Shown here piece after piece: positions 34,592 through 45,079 of a DNA stretch of 64,000 nucleotides. The position numbers and the translations under genes are program-made. The notes beneath the pieces are model-generated. The model ran no database searches. It had not been told where the DNA came from and was given only the letters and a program-made list of their open reading frames with translations. Source of the stretch: Tianweitania populi (GTDB lineage Bacteria > Pseudomonadota > Alphaproteobacteria > Rhizobiales > Rhizobiaceae); NCBI RefSeq assembly GCF_014652875.1, contig NZ_BMZQ01000002.1:1361501-1425500 (forward strand), in the 5' to 3' direction. Each line of letters opens with the position of its first letter. The first letter of the stretch is position 1.

Positions 34592-35614
34592 ATGAACAAG
34601 CTTTTGCTTTCGACCGCCGTTGCGGCGATCCTCCTCGCAGGCCCAGCCTCGGCTCAGTCCCGCGACACCATCCAGATCGCCGGTTCCTCGACCGTGCTGC
34701 CTTTCGCCTCGATCGTGGCCGAAGAATTCGGCAACGCTTTCCCTGACTTCAAGGCACCTGTTGTCGGCTCCGGCGGCACCGGCGGTGGTTTGAAGCAGTT
34801 CTGTGAAGGTGTCGGCGAAAACACCATCGACATCGCCAACGCTTCGCGTCCGATCAAGAAGGAAGAGATCGAGGCCTGCAAGGCCAAGGGCGTCGAGAAG
34901 ATCCAGGAAGTCCAGTTCGGCTTCGACGGCATCGTGTTCGCCACCAGCAGCAACCAGGGCGACTTCAAACTGCAGCCGGTCCACGTCTACAAGGCGATCG
35001 CTGCACAGGTTCCGGTTGACGGCAAGATGGTCGCCAACCCTTATAAGAACTGGAAGGACATCGACGCATCGCTTCCGGACCAGGAAATCAACGTCGCCAT
35101 CCCCGGTTCCAACCACGGCACCCGCGAAGTCTTCCAGGAGAAGATGATCGCTCCAGGCTGCAAGGAAGCCAAGCTGCCGGAAATGGACAAGGAAGCCATG
35201 ACCAAGGCTTGCGAAACCTTCCGTCAGGACGTCGTCGTTGAAATCTCCGGCGATTACACCGAGACGCTGGCTCGCCTGCAGGCCAATCCGTCCACCGTTG
35301 GCGTGTTCGGCCTTTCCTTCTACGAGCAGAACCGCGACACGCTGAAGGTTGCCGACGTTTCCGGCGTTACGCCTTCGCTCGAGACCGTTGCTTCGGGCAA
35401 GTATCCGGTGTCGCGTCCGCTCTACTTCTACGTCAAGGGCGAGCACATCGGCACGATCCCGGGCATCAAGGAATATACCGAGTTCTTCCTGTCCGACGCG
35501 GTGACCGGCTCGGGCGGCACGCTGGAAGGCGCTGGCCTCATCCCGATGCCGGACGACAAGCGCGCCGAAGCCTTGAAGGCTTTCGAAGACGGCAAGACCG
35601 TCGCAGCGAAGTAA
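34592..35614 (+). CDS. pstS: Phosphate-binding periplasmic protein PstS
   Basis: PstS binds inorganic phosphate for the PstCAB importer. The 340-residue protein has a signal peptide (~1-22, PASAQS), the phosphate-loop start IAGSSTVLPF (~30-39), GSGGTGGGL (~60-68), the NASRPIK segment and SNHGTREVFQEK (~172-183). A Pho box upstream indicates induction by PhoB during phosphate starvation. A hairpin terminator between pstS and pstC probably allows a higher level of PstS than of the membrane subunits. Confidence 0.97.
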   Translation: MNKLLLSTAVAAILLAGPASAQSRDTIQIAGSSTVLPFASIVAEEFGNAFPDFKAPVVGSGGTGGGLKQFCEGVGENTIDIANASRPIKKEEIEACKAKGVEKIQEVQFGFDGIVFATSSNQGDFKLQPVHVYKAIAAQVPVDGKMVANPYKNWKDIDASLPDQEINVAIPGSNHGTREVFQEKMIAPGCKEAKLPEMDKEAMTKACETFRQDVVVEISGDYTETLARLQANPSTVGVFGLSFYEQNRDTLKVADVSGVTPSLETVASGKYPVSRPLYFYVKGEHIGTIPGIKEYTEFFLSDAVTGSGGTLEGAGLIPMPDDKRAEALKAFEDGKTVAAK

Positions 35615-35628
35615 AACTTTTGGAGAAG

Positions 35629-35657
35629 GGCGGGGCGCATCGGCGCTCCGCCTTTTT
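35629..35657 (+). terminator. Attenuating terminator between pstS and pstC
   Basis: GGCGGGGCGC (35629-35638) pairs with GCGCTCCGCC (35643-35652, one G-T pair) and five T follow. Confidence 0.78.
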
Positions 35658-35755
35658 CGGTGTCTTGCCACGCGCGCAGCTGACGGCATTGTCTTTGCCT
35701 TAAAGCCTGGTCGCGCATAGCCGACTTGTTTTGACGTCTTTTCTGGAGTGGGTTC

Positions 35756-37132
35756 GTGAACAGCCTGGTCGTTGCCGCTCTGCTTCTCCTTCTCCTGGCC
35801 GCATCCTATCAGATCGGCCTTTCGCGTAGCCGCGCCGTTGCCGGCAGCAGCACGCTGAAAATGCATTCGCGCCCGAATTATCATGGCATGATGGTCGCGC
35901 TCTGGTGCCTGGTGCCCGCGCTGGCCATCCTGCTTGTCTGGTTTTTCGTCGGCGACGACGTCGTTCGCACCTACACGCTGTCGCTTCTGCCGCCCGAGGT
36001 GGTGAACGGCGACGCCACGCAACTGCGTGATGCGCTTCGTCGCGTCGAACAGATTTCCACCGGCTATGGCGTGGTTGGCGATGCGCAGCCCTACGAAAAC
36101 GCGGCCGGGCAGTCCCTACACGAATTTCGCTTGCTGACCTTCTGGGCCACCGTTGCGGTGGCTGCCGGCCTCGGCATCATCGGGCTGCTCGTCATGCGCG
36201 CGCGCATCGCTCCAAGGCTGCGCGCCCGCAACGAGTTTGAAGCCGTTGTGAAGGTGCTGCTGGCGATCTGCTCGGGCATCGCGATCCTCACCACGGTCGG
36301 CATCATCGCCTCGCTTCTGCGCGAGGCGCTGCACTTCTTCTCCTTTATCTCGCCGATGGACTTCTTCTTCGGCACCGTGTGGGCACCGCGCTTTTCCGCG
36401 ACAGCGGGCGGCGATTACGGTCAGTACGGCCTGCTGCCGCTCTTGTGGGGTACGATCATGGTGTCCACCATCGCCATGCTGGTCGCTATCCCGCTCGGGC
36501 TGATGTCGGCGATCTACCTGGCCGAATATGCGCCGCGCAAAGTGCGTGCCTTCGCCAAGCCGGCCATCGAAATCCTCGCCGGTATCCCTTCGATCATCTA
36601 CGGCTTCTTCGCCCTCGTCACGCTTGGACCGGCCCTGGCTGCTCTTGGCGGCATGATCGGCGTGCCGATCCGTGCCACATCAGCGCTCACCGCCGGCATC
36701 GCGATGGGCATCATGATCATCCCCTTCGTGTCTTCCTTGTCCGACGACATCATCACCCAGGTGCCGGGCGCCATGCGTGACGGTTCGCTGGGCATGGGTG
36801 CCACCAAGTCCGAAACCATCCGCCGCGTGGTTCTGCCTGCAGCACTGCCTGGCATCGTCGGCGCCTTTCTTCTGGCCGTGTCCAAGGCTTTCGGCGAAAC
36901 CATGATCGTGGTTCTCGCTGCCGGCAACGCGCCGATCCTTCGCTTCAACCCGTTCGAGGCGACGTCCACCGTCACCGTGTCCATCGTCAACCAGCTGACC
37001 GGCGACACCAACTTCGCCAGCCCACAGAGCCTTGTCGCCTTCGCGCTCGGGCTCACGCTGTTTGCCATGACGCTCTGCCTCAATGTCATCGCGCTTTATG
37101 TCGTGCGCAAATATCGGGAGCAGTACGAGTAA
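35756..37132 (+). CDS. pstC: Phosphate ABC transporter permease PstC
   Basis: PstC is one of the two channel subunits. The start is GTG at 35756 after TCTGGAGTGG. The 458-residue form is longer than the enterobacterial protein, with extra N-terminal membrane helices (~1-20, ~40-62 and ~125-148) and a periplasmic stretch. This is typical of rhizobial PstC. The binding-protein-dependent permease domain (~230-445) has the EAA-type loop around GATKSETIRRVVLPAALPGI. pstA starts 4 bases after the stop. Confidence 0.95.
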   Translation: MNSLVVAALLLLLLAASYQIGLSRSRAVAGSSTLKMHSRPNYHGMMVALWCLVPALAILLVWFFVGDDVVRTYTLSLLPPEVVNGDATQLRDALRRVEQISTGYGVVGDAQPYENAAGQSLHEFRLLTFWATVAVAAGLGIIGLLVMRARIAPRLRARNEFEAVVKVLLAICSGIAILTTVGIIASLLREALHFFSFISPMDFFFGTVWAPRFSATAGGDYGQYGLLPLLWGTIMVSTIAMLVAIPLGLMSAIYLAEYAPRKVRAFAKPAIEILAGIPSIIYGFFALVTLGPALAALGGMIGVPIRATSALTAGIAMGIMIIPFVSSLSDDIITQVPGAMRDGSLGMGATKSETIRRVVLPAALPGIVGAFLLAVSKAFGETMIVVLAAGNAPILRFNPFEATSTVTVSIVNQLTGDTNFASPQSLVAFALGLTLFAMTLCLNVIALYVVRKYREQYE

Positions 37133-37136
37133 GACC

Positions 37137-38510
37137 ATGACCGTTTCCGCTGTGTCCTCTCCCAAGTCATCGGCTGCCGCCAGCTCGCCCAACCGCAGCC
37201 GCATCCAGGCCAGCCTGAAGCGCCGGCGCGGTGCCGAAACCCGCTTCCGCTTCTACGGCATCGCCTCCGTCACGATTGCCATCGGCTTCGTGCTCTTCCT
37301 GTTCGGCACGATCCTGCATGATGGCGTGCCGGCCTTCTGGCAGCCGGTGGTGAAGGTCGATGTGACCTTCGATCCGGCCGTCATCAAGGTCGAGCCCAAG
37401 CCGGTCCAGCAGCCCGACCAGTCGCCCGCCGCTTTCCAGCGTGCGAACCTGGATTGGCAGCGCAAGGTGTCGCTGCTGAACTGGAACCGCATCGTGGAAA
37501 ACAGCGTCCGCGCTGAAGCCCCCGATATCCAGATGACGCCGCGCGACATTCAGGCGATGATCTCGCAGAACGAGCGCTATCGTCTGCGCAACATGTTCAT
37601 CGAGAACCCTGATCTGCTCGGCAAGACCGTGCCCGTCGAGTTGCTCGCTTCGGCCAATGTCGATGTCTGGCTGAAGGGCGACATCGATCGCTCGATCGCC
37701 AGCGACCGCCAGCAGCTGCCGGAAGCCGCGCGCACCTTGGCCGATCGTTTCTATGAAGACGGCCGCATCCGCATGGCCTTTGCATCCGTGCTGTTCACCA
37801 ACACCGATTCCCGCAATGCCCCTGCCGAAGCCGGCCTGCTCGGTGCCTTTATCGGTTCGCTTTACATGATGATCATCGTCATTGTGCTGGCGGTTCCGGT
37901 CGGTGTGGCCAGCGCTATCTATCTCGAAGAGTTCGCCCCGAAGAACCGGCTGACCGACCTGATCGAGGTCAACATCAACAACCTCGCAGCCGTGCCGTCC
38001 ATCGTGTTCGGTTTGTTGGGTGCCGCGGTCTTCATCAACTACTTTCACCTGCCATTGTCGGCGCCGCTGGCTGGCGGTCTCGTGCTCAGCCTGATGACGC
38101 TGCCCACCGTGATCATCGCGACCCGCGCCGCTCTTCGCGCCGTGCCGCCTTCGCTTCGCCAGGCCGCACTTGGCCTCGGTGCGTCGCGCACCCAGACCGT
38201 GTTCCACCACGTTTTGCCGGTCACCTATCCCGGCATCCTGACCGCCACGATCATCGGCGTGGCGCAAGCGATCGGCGAAACCGCGCCGCTGCTTCTGATC
38301 GGCATGAACGCCTTCGTGACCTCGCTGCCGGTCAGCCCGCTCGACCAATCCACCGCTTTGCCGGTTCAGATCTTCCTTTGGGAAGGCAATGAGAACCGCA
38401 ACTACTTCGAGCCGAAGACAGCGGCGGCGATCATTATCCTTCTCACTGTAATGTTGGCCCTCAATGCGATCGCGATTGTTCTGCGGTCACGCTTCGAAAG
38501 GCGCGCATGA
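37137..38510 (+). CDS. pstA: Phosphate ABC transporter permease PstA
   Basis: PstA pairs with PstC. I use ATG 37137 ([10 protein letters not shown]); the frame is open upstream but overlaps pstC. The 457-residue protein has a basic Ser-rich N terminus, one membrane helix (~43-62) and a ~180-residue periplasmic insertion. The permease domain (~240-455) has the EAA loop [21 protein letters not shown]. The large insertion is a rhizobial feature. The stop overlaps the pstB start (ATGA). Confidence 0.95.
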   Translation: MTVSAVSSPKSSAAASSPNRSRIQASLKRRRGAETRFRFYGIASVTIAIGFVLFLFGTILHDGVPAFWQPVVKVDVTFDPAVIKVEPKPVQQPDQSPAAFQRANLDWQRKVSLLNWNRIVENSVRAEAPDIQMTPRDIQAMISQNERYRLRNMFIENPDLLGKTVPVELLASANVDVWLKGDIDRSIASDRQQLPEAARTLADRFYEDGRIRMAFASVLFTNTDSRNAPAEAGLLGAFIGSLYMMIIVIVLAVPVGVASAIYLEEFAPKNRLTDLIEVNINNLAAVPSIVFGLLGAAVFINYFHLPLSAPLAGGLVLSLMTLPTVIIATRAALRAVPPSLRQAALGLGASRTQTVFHHVLPVTYPGILTATIIGVAQAIGETAPLLLIGMNAFVTSLPVSPLDQSTALPVQIFLWEGNENRNYFEPKTAAAIIILLTVMLALNAIAIVLRSRFERRA

Positions 38511-39391
38511 TGTTTAATGCTCCGGAGACCCAGAAAATGAACGCGAACGTCGCCCCGGTTTCTATTCCCGACCCGGCCTCGGTTGCGTTGCCCAAGACCT
38601 TCCAGACGGTGCGCACGCCAGATCCCGAACCCCGCCAAGTGCGCGTTCACGCCAAGGATGTCAGTGTCTTCTATGGTCCGAAGCAGGCGCTGTTCGATGT
38701 CTCGATCGATATTCCGGAAAAGGCCGTCACCGCCTTCATCGGCCCGTCGGGTTGCGGCAAGTCGACCTTTTTGCGCTGCCTCAACCGCATGAACGACACG
38801 ATCGAAGGCGCGCGCGTGTCCGGCACGATCCAGCTGGACGGCGAGGATCTCTATGATCCCAAGCTCGACGTAGTGGAATTGCGCGCCCGCATCGGCATGG
38901 TGTTCCAGAAGCCGAACCCGTTCCCGAAGACCATCTTCGAGAACGTCGCTTACGGCCCGCGCATTCACGGCCTCGCCACCTCAAAAACCGATCTCGAACA
39001 GATCGTCGTGGAAAGCCTGCAGAAGGCCTCGCTCTTCAACGAGGTGAAGGACCGTCTGCATGAAGTCGGCACCGGCCTGTCCGGCGGCCAGCAGCAGCGC
39101 CTTTGCATCGCCCGCGCCATCGCCGTGTCGCCGGAAGTGATCCTTATGGACGAGCCGTGCTCGGCACTCGATCCGATCGCGACCGCTAAGATCGAGGAGC
39201 TGATCGACGAGTTGCGCGCCAACTACACGATCGTCATCGTGACCCACTCGATGCAGCAGGCGGCCCGCGTGTCGCAGCGCACGGCGTTCTTCCATCTCGG
39301 CATTCTGGTCGAGGAAGGTCCCACCGAGATGATGTTCACGAGCCCCGCCGAAAAGCGCACGCAAGACTACATCACCGGTCGCTTCGGCTGA
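38507..39391 (+). CDS. pstB: Phosphate ABC transporter ATPase PstB
   Basis: PstB powers phosphate import. Walker A is GPSGCGKST, the signature is [15 protein letters not shown] and Walker B is [13 protein letters not shown]. The start at 38507 overlaps the pstA stop; ATG 38537 (MNANVAP), with GGAGA before it, would give a 284-residue protein and is equally plausible. The ~45 residues before the ABC domain look unstructured. phoU follows after 20 bases. Confidence 0.96.
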   Translation: MMFNAPETQKMNANVAPVSIPDPASVALPKTFQTVRTPDPEPRQVRVHAKDVSVFYGPKQALFDVSIDIPEKAVTAFIGPSGCGKSTFLRCLNRMNDTIEGARVSGTIQLDGEDLYDPKLDVVELRARIGMVFQKPNPFPKTIFENVAYGPRIHGLATSKTDLEQIVVESLQKASLFNEVKDRLHEVGTGLSGGQQQRLCIARAIAVSPEVILMDEPCSALDPIATAKIEELIDELRANYTIVIVTHSMQQAARVSQRTAFFHLGILVEEGPTEMMFTSPAEKRTQDYITGRFG

Positions 39392-39411
39392 TCGGGGAAG
39401 GGAGCAGCATC

Positions 39412-40119
39412 ATGGTTGCACATACCGTTACTTCCTTCGACGAGGAACTTGCCGCCATCGACCGGATCATCCGTGACATGGGGCATTTTTCGGCCGCTAT
39501 GGTTCAAGCCGCGACGGTCGCCCTGCTTGAAGGCGAGCAGGATATGGCGCGTCGCGTCATTGCCGATGACGCCGTCATGGATGCCCGTCAGCGCGAGTTG
39601 GACGAACGCGCCATAACGCTGATCGGCAAGCGCCAGCCGATGGCCGACGATCTGCGCACGGTTGTCGGCGCCATCCGCATCGCGTCCGATCTCGAGCGCA
39701 TCGGCGATCTCGCCAAGAACCTCGGCAAGCGCGTTGCGGCAGTCGACAAGAGCCCGGCCTCGCAGACTTTCGCGCACAGCATCGAGTCCATGGCCGAACT
39801 GGTCCAGCACCAGCTCGAACGCGTCGTCGACATCTATATCGAGCGCGACGCCGAGGCTCTGGTGCCGCTGCGGGCCGATGACGAGAAGATCGACGTGCAA
39901 TATACGGCCGTGTTCCGCGAACTTCTGACCTACATGATGGAAGATCCGCGCAACATCACCGCCTGCACGCATCTCCTGTTCTGCGCCAAGAACCTGGAGC
40001 GCATCGGCGATCATGTTACCAACATCGCCGAAAACGCCTATTATGTCATGACCGGCTCGCAGCTTCCGGCCAACCGACCCAAGGTCGATGAAACGGGAAC
40101 GCAGCCGTCACTGGCGTAA
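39412..40119 (+). CDS. phoU: Phosphate signalling regulator PhoU
   Basis: PhoU links the Pst transporter to the PhoR kinase and restrains the Pho regulon when phosphate is sufficient. The 235-residue all-helical protein has two repeats of the three-helix PhoU domain with metal-binding E/D motifs (SDLERIGDLAKNLGKR ~93-108, and CAKNLERIGDHVTNIAE ~187-203). It lies between pstB and phoB in the operon. Confidence 0.96.
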   Translation: MVAHTVTSFDEELAAIDRIIRDMGHFSAAMVQAATVALLEGEQDMARRVIADDAVMDARQRELDERAITLIGKRQPMADDLRTVVGAIRIASDLERIGDLAKNLGKRVAAVDKSPASQTFAHSIESMAELVQHQLERVVDIYIERDAEALVPLRADDEKIDVQYTAVFRELLTYMMEDPRNITACTHLLFCAKNLERIGDHVTNIAENAYYVMTGSQLPANRPKVDETGTQPSLA

Positions 40120-40146
40120 GAATGCTGATCCGAGATTGATTATTGA

Positions 40147-40836
40147 ATGATCGCGCCGAAAATCATGATCGTGGAGGATGAGGAGCCCTTGGGCGTCCTC
40201 CTCCAGTACAATTTGGAATCCGAAGGCTATCAAGTCGAGATCGTTACCCGTGGGGACGAGGCCGATCTGCGGCTGCAGGAGCATGTGCCGGACCTTCTTG
40301 TCCTTGACTGGATGGTGCCCGGCGTATCCGGCATCGAGATCTGCCGCCGTTTGCGGGTGCGCCCCGAAACCGAACGCCTGCCGGTGATCATGCTCACGGC
40401 CCGCGGCGAAGAAAGCGACCGCGTACGCGGTCTGGCGACCGGCGCCGACGATTATCTCGTGAAGCCGTTCTCGACGCCGGAGTTTCTCGCACGCGTCCGC
40501 GCGCTGCTGCGTCGCGCCAAGCCGGAAGTCCTGTCCAGCGTGCTCAAGGTCGGCGATCTCGTGCTCGATCGCGAGTCCCATCGCGTGTTCCGCAAGAAGA
40601 GCGAAGTGAAGCTCGGTCCAACTGAGTTCCGCCTGCTCGAATTCATGATGCGCCATCCCGGCCGCGTATTTTCGCGCGGTCAGCTGCTCGACAATGTCTG
40701 GGGCGAAACGATCTATATCGACGAGCGCACCGTCGACGTGCATGTCGGCCGCCTACGCAAAGCGGTAAACACCAACCGCATGCCGGACGTGATCCGCACC
40801 GTGCGCGGCGCCGGTTATTCCATCAGCGAGGAATAG
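40147..40836 (+). CDS. phoB: Phosphate regulon response regulator PhoB
   Basis: PhoB activates the Pho regulon. The 229-residue protein has a receiver domain (phospho-accepting D54 in LVLDWMVPG, conserved K in LVKPFS) and a C-terminal OmpR-type winged helix (~130-229: TEFRLLEFMMRHPGRVFSRGQLLDNVWG, then RTVDVHVGRLRKAVN). It ends the pst operon. The cognate sensor phoR is not in the window, neither here nor upstream of pstS. Confidence 0.96.
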   Translation: MIAPKIMIVEDEEPLGVLLQYNLESEGYQVEIVTRGDEADLRLQEHVPDLLVLDWMVPGVSGIEICRRLRVRPETERLPVIMLTARGEESDRVRGLATGADDYLVKPFSTPEFLARVRALLRRAKPEVLSSVLKVGDLVLDRESHRVFRKKSEVKLGPTEFRLLEFMMRHPGRVFSRGQLLDNVWGETIYIDERTVDVHVGRLRKAVNTNRMPDVIRTVRGAGYSISEE

Positions 40837-41077
40837 CCGCGTCACGCGACTAGCCGGGCAGGGCGCTGATGCCGTTGCCCGACGCGTCCACGCTAAGAGT
40901 GATGCTGCCGTTCAGCAGCCATCCGCCTCTCCGCTTTCCTTCTCCACTGCCATTCCCACATGCTCCCAAGGGCTACGTTGACAGGTGCCCCACCGCCGGG
41001 TCACTCTTTCTAAGAAGGTCGGCTACGCCGGCTTCGGTGAGGATCGTCGCGCGCTTTTCGCGTGCAGGGAGGAAATC

Positions 41078-42115
41078 ATGAATCGTTTGGCAACCGCCTT
41101 GTTGGCGGGTGTGACGCTGTCGTTCGCCTTTGCCGGCATGGCGCAGGCGAAGGACAAGGTTATCGGCGTGTCCTGGTCCAACTTCCAGGAAGAGCGCTGG
41201 AAAACCGATGAAGCCGCCATGAAGAAGGCCATCGAGGCCGCCGGCGACAAGTATATCTCTGCCGACGCCCAGTCTTCGGCATCCAAGCAGCTGACTGATG
41301 TGGAATCGCTGATCTCGCAGGGCGCGAATGCCCTGATCATCCTGGCTCAGGATGCCAGCGCGATCGGTCCGGCCGTGCAGAAGGCGGTCGACGAGGGCAT
41401 TCCGGTTGTCGGCTATGATCGCCTGATCGACAGCAAGGATGCCTTCTACCTCACCTTCGACAATGTCGAAGTCGGCCGCATGCAGGCCCGCGAAGTGTTC
41501 AAGGTGAAGCCCGAAGGCAATTACGTCTTCATCAAGGGCAACGGCGCCGATCCCAATGCCGACTTCCTGTTTGCCGGCGCGACCGAAGTGCTGAAGGACG
41601 CCATCTACTCTGGCAAGATCAAGAATGTCGGTGAGGCCTATACCGACGGCTGGCTGCCCGCGAACGCCCAGAAGAACATGGAGCAGTTCCTCACCGCCAA
41701 CGACAACAAGGTTGATGCCGTGGTCGCCGCCAATGACGGAACCGCCGGCGGCGCGATTGCCGCGTTGAGCGCCCAGGGTCTCGCCGGCTCGGTTCCGGTT
41801 TCCGGCCAGGATGCCGACCATGCCGCGTTGAACCGCGTTGCGCAGGGCACGCAAACCGTCTCCGTCTGGAAGGACTCGCGCGAACTCGGCAAGACCGCCG
41901 CTGAAATCGCGTCTCAGCTGGCCGATGGAAAAGCGATGACCGACATCGCCAACGTAAAACCGTTCAAGTCGCCGTCCGGCACCGAACTCACCTCGCTCTT
42001 CCTCACCCCCGTTCCTATCACCAAGGACAACCTCAACCTGGTGATCGACGCCGGCTGGATCTCAAAGGAGGCCGCTTGTCAGGGTGCCGCTCAGGGCGTG
42101 AAGGGCTGCGAATAA
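41078..42115 (+). CDS. xylF: Xylose-type sugar-binding protein of an ABC transporter
   Basis: The start at 41078 ([11 protein letters not shown]), after AGGGAGGAA, gives 345 residues with a signal peptide (~1-24, GMAQAKD). The mature protein is a periplasmic-binding protein of the ribose/xylose class: [43 protein letters not shown], and [16 protein letters not shown]. The pattern is closest to XylF. Permease and ATPase genes follow. A strong hairpin after the gene probably lowers their expression relative to the binding protein. Confidence 0.88.
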   Translation: MNRLATALLAGVTLSFAFAGMAQAKDKVIGVSWSNFQEERWKTDEAAMKKAIEAAGDKYISADAQSSASKQLTDVESLISQGANALIILAQDASAIGPAVQKAVDEGIPVVGYDRLIDSKDAFYLTFDNVEVGRMQAREVFKVKPEGNYVFIKGNGADPNADFLFAGATEVLKDAIYSGKIKNVGEAYTDGWLPANAQKNMEQFLTANDNKVDAVVAANDGTAGGAIAALSAQGLAGSVPVSGQDADHAALNRVAQGTQTVSVWKDSRELGKTAAEIASQLADGKAMTDIANVKPFKSPSGTELTSLFLTPVPITKDNLNLVIDAGWISKEAACQGAAQGVKGCE

Positions 42116-42130
42116 ATCGCTGAACCAGGA

Positions 42131-42157
42131 AAACGGGGCGCTCCAAGCGCCCCGTTT
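42131..42157 (+). terminator. Attenuating terminator after xylF
   Basis: A perfect 12-bp inverted repeat: AAACGGGGCGCT (42131-42142) with AGCGCCCCGTTT (42146-42157), with a 3-base loop. Confidence 0.8.
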
Positions 42158-42220
42158 CGTGCTGCCATTTGGCCAAATGGTGCGCCAAGTCGCGTGTTGC
42201 GCGCGGCTGGAGGAGCAGAA

Positions 42221-43534
42221 ATGACGGATATCACAACCACGCCGGTTGATCGCGCACGCGCTTCCGAGCTCGGCCCTTTTGCGCGCTTTTTGAAAGCAAC
42301 CGAGCTGGATGTACGCATGCTCGGCATGCTGGCCGCGCTCGCCATCATCTGGGTCGGCCTGCATTTCCTCTCCGGCGGCCTGTTCCTAACCCCTCGCAAT
42401 CTCTGGAACTTGTCCGTTCAATCCGCTTCCGTTGCCATCATGGCGACCGGCATGGTGCTGGTGATCGTCACTCGCAACATCGACCTTTCGGTCGGCTCCA
42501 TCCTCGGCTTTTCCGGCATGGTCATGGGCGTCATGCAGGCGCAATGGCTGCCGCAATACCTAGGCATCCCGCTTGGCAGCCACTGGCTCTGGATCATCGC
42601 CCTGTGTTCCGGCCTGATCGTCGGCACGGCTATTGGTGCCCTACAGGGCTATGTCATTGCTTATATGGGCGTTCCTGCCTTTATCGTCACGCTCGGCGGC
42701 TTGCTGATCTGGCGCGGTGGGGCCTGGTGGCTAACCTCTGGCCAGACCGTTGCCCCGATGGACGAGACCTATCGCCTGATGGGCGGCGGGCCGGAAGGCT
42801 CGATCGGCGCGACCTGGAGCTGGATCGTTGCCGTCATAGCCTGTCTCGGCGTTATCTGGCTGCTGCGCTCGGCCCGCACCCAGCGCAAACGCTTCCATTT
42901 CCCGCTCCGCCCGGTATGGGCTGAGGTTTTCTTGGGCGCTGTCGCCTGCCTCGTCATTCTCGGCGCTGTCTTAGTCGCCAATTCATACGGCTGGCCGATC
43001 GGCATCGTGCGCCGCTATGCGCAGGAAAACGGCATCACCTTGCCCGAAGGCGGCTTGTTCATCGCCCACGGCATCGCCATTCCCGTTCTGATGGCCGTCG
43101 CGGTTGGTATCGTCATGACCTTCCTGACCCGCCGCACCCGTTTCGGCCGCTACGTCTTTGCGATCGGCGGCAATCCTGAAGCGGCAGCGCTGGCCGGCAT
43201 CGCGACTCGTTGGGTGACGATGAAGATTTTTATGCTGATGGGGCTTCTGGCCGCCATCGGGGCTGCGATTTCGTCAGCACGCCTGAACGCGTCCACCAAC
43301 GCACTGGGAACGTTGGATGAATTGCTCGTCATCGCGGCAGCGGTCATTGGCGGCACGTCGCTGGCCGGCGGCGCAGGGACGGTTCTTGGCGCCATGCTGG
43401 GCGCCTTGCTGATGCAATCGCTGCAGTCCGGCATGGTGCTGCTCGGCATCGACACGCCGCTGCAAAACATCATTGTCGGCTTTGTTCTGGTGCTCGCCGT
43501 GTGGCTCGACACCATGTACCGCAAGCGCGTCTAG
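42221..43534 (+). CDS. xylH: Xylose-type ABC transporter permease
   Basis: The start at 42221 has GGAGGAG 9 bases upstream. The 437-residue protein has about ten or more membrane helices. It carries the RbsC/XylH-family signatures [12 protein letters not shown] (~87-98), [22 protein letters not shown] and [14 protein letters not shown]. The extra ~60-residue loop and helix in the middle (~205-290) is typical of XylH rather than RbsC. xylG follows 10 bases after the stop. Confidence 0.9.
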   Translation: MTDITTTPVDRARASELGPFARFLKATELDVRMLGMLAALAIIWVGLHFLSGGLFLTPRNLWNLSVQSASVAIMATGMVLVIVTRNIDLSVGSILGFSGMVMGVMQAQWLPQYLGIPLGSHWLWIIALCSGLIVGTAIGALQGYVIAYMGVPAFIVTLGGLLIWRGGAWWLTSGQTVAPMDETYRLMGGGPEGSIGATWSWIVAVIACLGVIWLLRSARTQRKRFHFPLRPVWAEVFLGAVACLVILGAVLVANSYGWPIGIVRRYAQENGITLPEGGLFIAHGIAIPVLMAVAVGIVMTFLTRRTRFGRYVFAIGGNPEAAALAGIATRWVTMKIFMLMGLLAAIGAAISSARLNASTNALGTLDELLVIAAAVIGGTSLAGGAGTVLGAMLGALLMQSLQSGMVLLGIDTPLQNIIVGFVLVLAVWLDTMYRKRV

Positions 43535-43544
43535 GAGGCGAAGC

Positions 43545-44345
43545 ATGGTTCCCCTCGCACCCACCACCGAAGTGCCGCTCGTCGAAATGCGCGACATCTC
43601 CATCGCCTTCGGCGGCATCCGCGCCGTCGATGATGCTTCGATCGACCTTTATCCCGGCGAAGTGGTCGCCCTGCTCGGTCACAACGGGGCCGGCAAGTCG
43701 ACGCTGATCAAGATCCTCTCGGGTGCCTACAAGCGCGATAGCGGCGCCATCCTCGTGAACGGCGCGGAGGTGGCGATCAACAGCCCGCGCGATGCAAAGC
43801 AGTATGGCATCGAGACGATCTATCAGACACTGGCTTTGGCCGACAATGTCGATGCCGCAGCCAACCTGTTTCTCGGCCGCGAGTTGATGACGTCCTGGGG
43901 CACGCTGGACGATGTTGCGATGGAAGCCGAAGCGCGCAAGGTGATGGGGCGTCTCAATCCGCGCTTCCAGCGTTTCAAGGATCCCGTTGCGCGTCTGTCT
44001 GGCGGTCAGCGCCAATCGGTGGCAATCGCCCGCGCCATCCTGTTCAACGCCCGCATCCTGATCATGGATGAGCCGACGGCAGCGCTTGGACCGCAGGAAA
44101 CAGCGCAAGTCGGTGAGTTGGTGAAGCAATTGAAGTCGGAAGGGATCGGCATCTTCCTGATCAGCCACGACATTCATGATGTCTTCGATCTGGCCGATCG
44201 CGTCTGCGTCATGAAGAACGGTCAGGTGGTCGGCACGGCCAAGACCACGGATGTGACACAGGATGAAGTGCTAGGAATGATCATCCTAGGCAAATGTCCG
44301 CCAGGCGCCATTCCTGGTCCCGGCGCAATGAAGGCGGCAGCATAG
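43545..44345 (+). CDS. Sugar ABC transporter ATPase, single-domain
   Basis: The 266-residue protein has one ABC domain: Walker [10 protein letters not shown] (~46-54), signature [16 protein letters not shown] and Walker [15 protein letters not shown]. coli XylG has two fused ABC domains (~510 residues). This gene encodes only one, as in FrcA-type systems, so it should act as a homodimer. The start at 43545 follows GGAGG and is preferred; the frame is open upstream within xylH. It belongs to the xylF-xylH operon. The sugar could be xylose or another pentose/hexose. Confidence 0.88.
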   Translation: MVPLAPTTEVPLVEMRDISIAFGGIRAVDDASIDLYPGEVVALLGHNGAGKSTLIKILSGAYKRDSGAILVNGAEVAINSPRDAKQYGIETIYQTLALADNVDAAANLFLGRELMTSWGTLDDVAMEAEARKVMGRLNPRFQRFKDPVARLSGGQRQSVAIARAILFNARILIMDEPTAALGPQETAQVGELVKQLKSEGIGIFLISHDIHDVFDLADRVCVMKNGQVVGTAKTTDVTQDEVLGMIILGKCPPGAIPGPGAMKAAA

Positions 44346-44363
44346 TCTGAAGGTCGGCCTATA

Positions 44364-44396
44364 AAAAAGAGGCCCCGAAGGACCTCTTTCGTTTTC
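44364..44396. terminator. Bidirectional terminator between the sugar ATPase gene and the glycine-zipper gene
   Basis: AAAAAAGAGG on the left pairs with CCTCTTT on the right around a GGCCCCGAAGGA centre with one mismatch. A run before and T run after serve both convergent genes. Confidence 0.75.
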
Positions 44397-44413
44397 CAAG
44401 AAACGTCGCCGGA

Positions 44414-44665
44414 TCAGCAGCGCGCTTCGTAACGACGGCCGGTGCGGCGGTCTTCATAAAGGCAGTAGCCAGGGGTTGCTGCCTTGCCAATAACGTAGCC
44501 GGCAACTGCGCCAGCACCAGCACCGATGAGGGCGCCCGAAGTACGGCCGGTTGCGAGGCCACCGATGGCAGCGCCACCAGCCGCGCCAACAACTGCGCTC
44601 TGCTCAGCCGTGGTGCAACCAGCTACCGTGCCGAGCGCGGCCAACGCGAAAATGGTGTTCTTCAT
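44414..44665 (-). CDS. Glycine-zipper lipoprotein
   Basis: The start at 44665 (MKNTIFALAALGTVAGC) gives an 83-residue protein with a lipoprotein signal and lipobox VAGC at residues 14-17. A glycine-zipper region follows (VVGAAGGAAIGGLATGRTSGALIGAGAGAVAGYVIGKA, split for reading), with a short C-terminal Cys/Arg segment. Such proteins insert into or associate with the outer membrane; function is unknown. It ends at a terminator shared with the sugar transporter operon. Confidence 0.8.
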   Translation of the reverse strand: MKNTIFALAALGTVAGCTTAEQSAVVGAAGGAAIGGLATGRTSGALIGAGAGAVAGYVIGKAATPGYCLYEDRRTGRRYEARC

Positions 44666-44730
44666 AGTCTGCTCTCCTAAAACGCGTCCCTTGCCGCGGA
44701 TCATTGGACAAGGACCAAGACAATAGCAAG

Positions 44731-45054
44731 TTACTCTTGCCCGACGTAGCGATCCTGCTTGGTGGCGTTTTCGGCGACCATGACATCCGGAACCTCTACA
44801 GCGGCGTATAACGAACCATCAGCCTTAAGGTTCCAGACGAGTTCAGCGTCTTCTTCTTCCATGGCCGGATCGACGGCAACGCACTTGCCCATGACCTGGG
44901 AGAACGTCGTTGTCATGCCAGCAATGGCCGGGTTGATTTCCGCTTCGCATTCCTCGGCGCTTTCGAAGATCGCGGTCTGCACGGGAAGCTCCCGGCACGC
45001 GCTCATGTCGTCAGAACAACCGATCAGCAGAAGGACAGCAGCAATATGTTCCAT
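44731..45054 (-). CDS. Small cysteine-containing protein, possible lipoprotein
   Basis: I take ATG 45054, giving 107 residues beginning MEHIAAVLLLIGCSDDMSAC. The LIGC sequence resembles a lipobox, but the leader is short and lacks basic residues, so export is uncertain. Four cysteines could form disulphides. The frame continues 25 codons upstream without a better start. No family is recognised. An EcfG-type promoter with a 17-base spacer lies 26-51 bases upstream, suggesting stress control. Confidence 0.65.
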   Translation of the reverse strand: MEHIAAVLLLIGCSDDMSACRELPVQTAIFESAEECEAEINPAIAGMTTTFSQVMGKCVAVDPAMEEEDAELVWNLKADGSLYAAVEVPDVMVAENATKQDRYVGQE

Positions 45055-45079
45055 GTCGAACACCTCATTTGCTGCTAGT

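Noticed and set aside
34511-36022. A 503-codon reverse-strand open frame opposite pstS and the start of pstC
   Set aside because: It is a shadow of two well-defined genes, with composition typical of antisense frames in GC-rich DNA.
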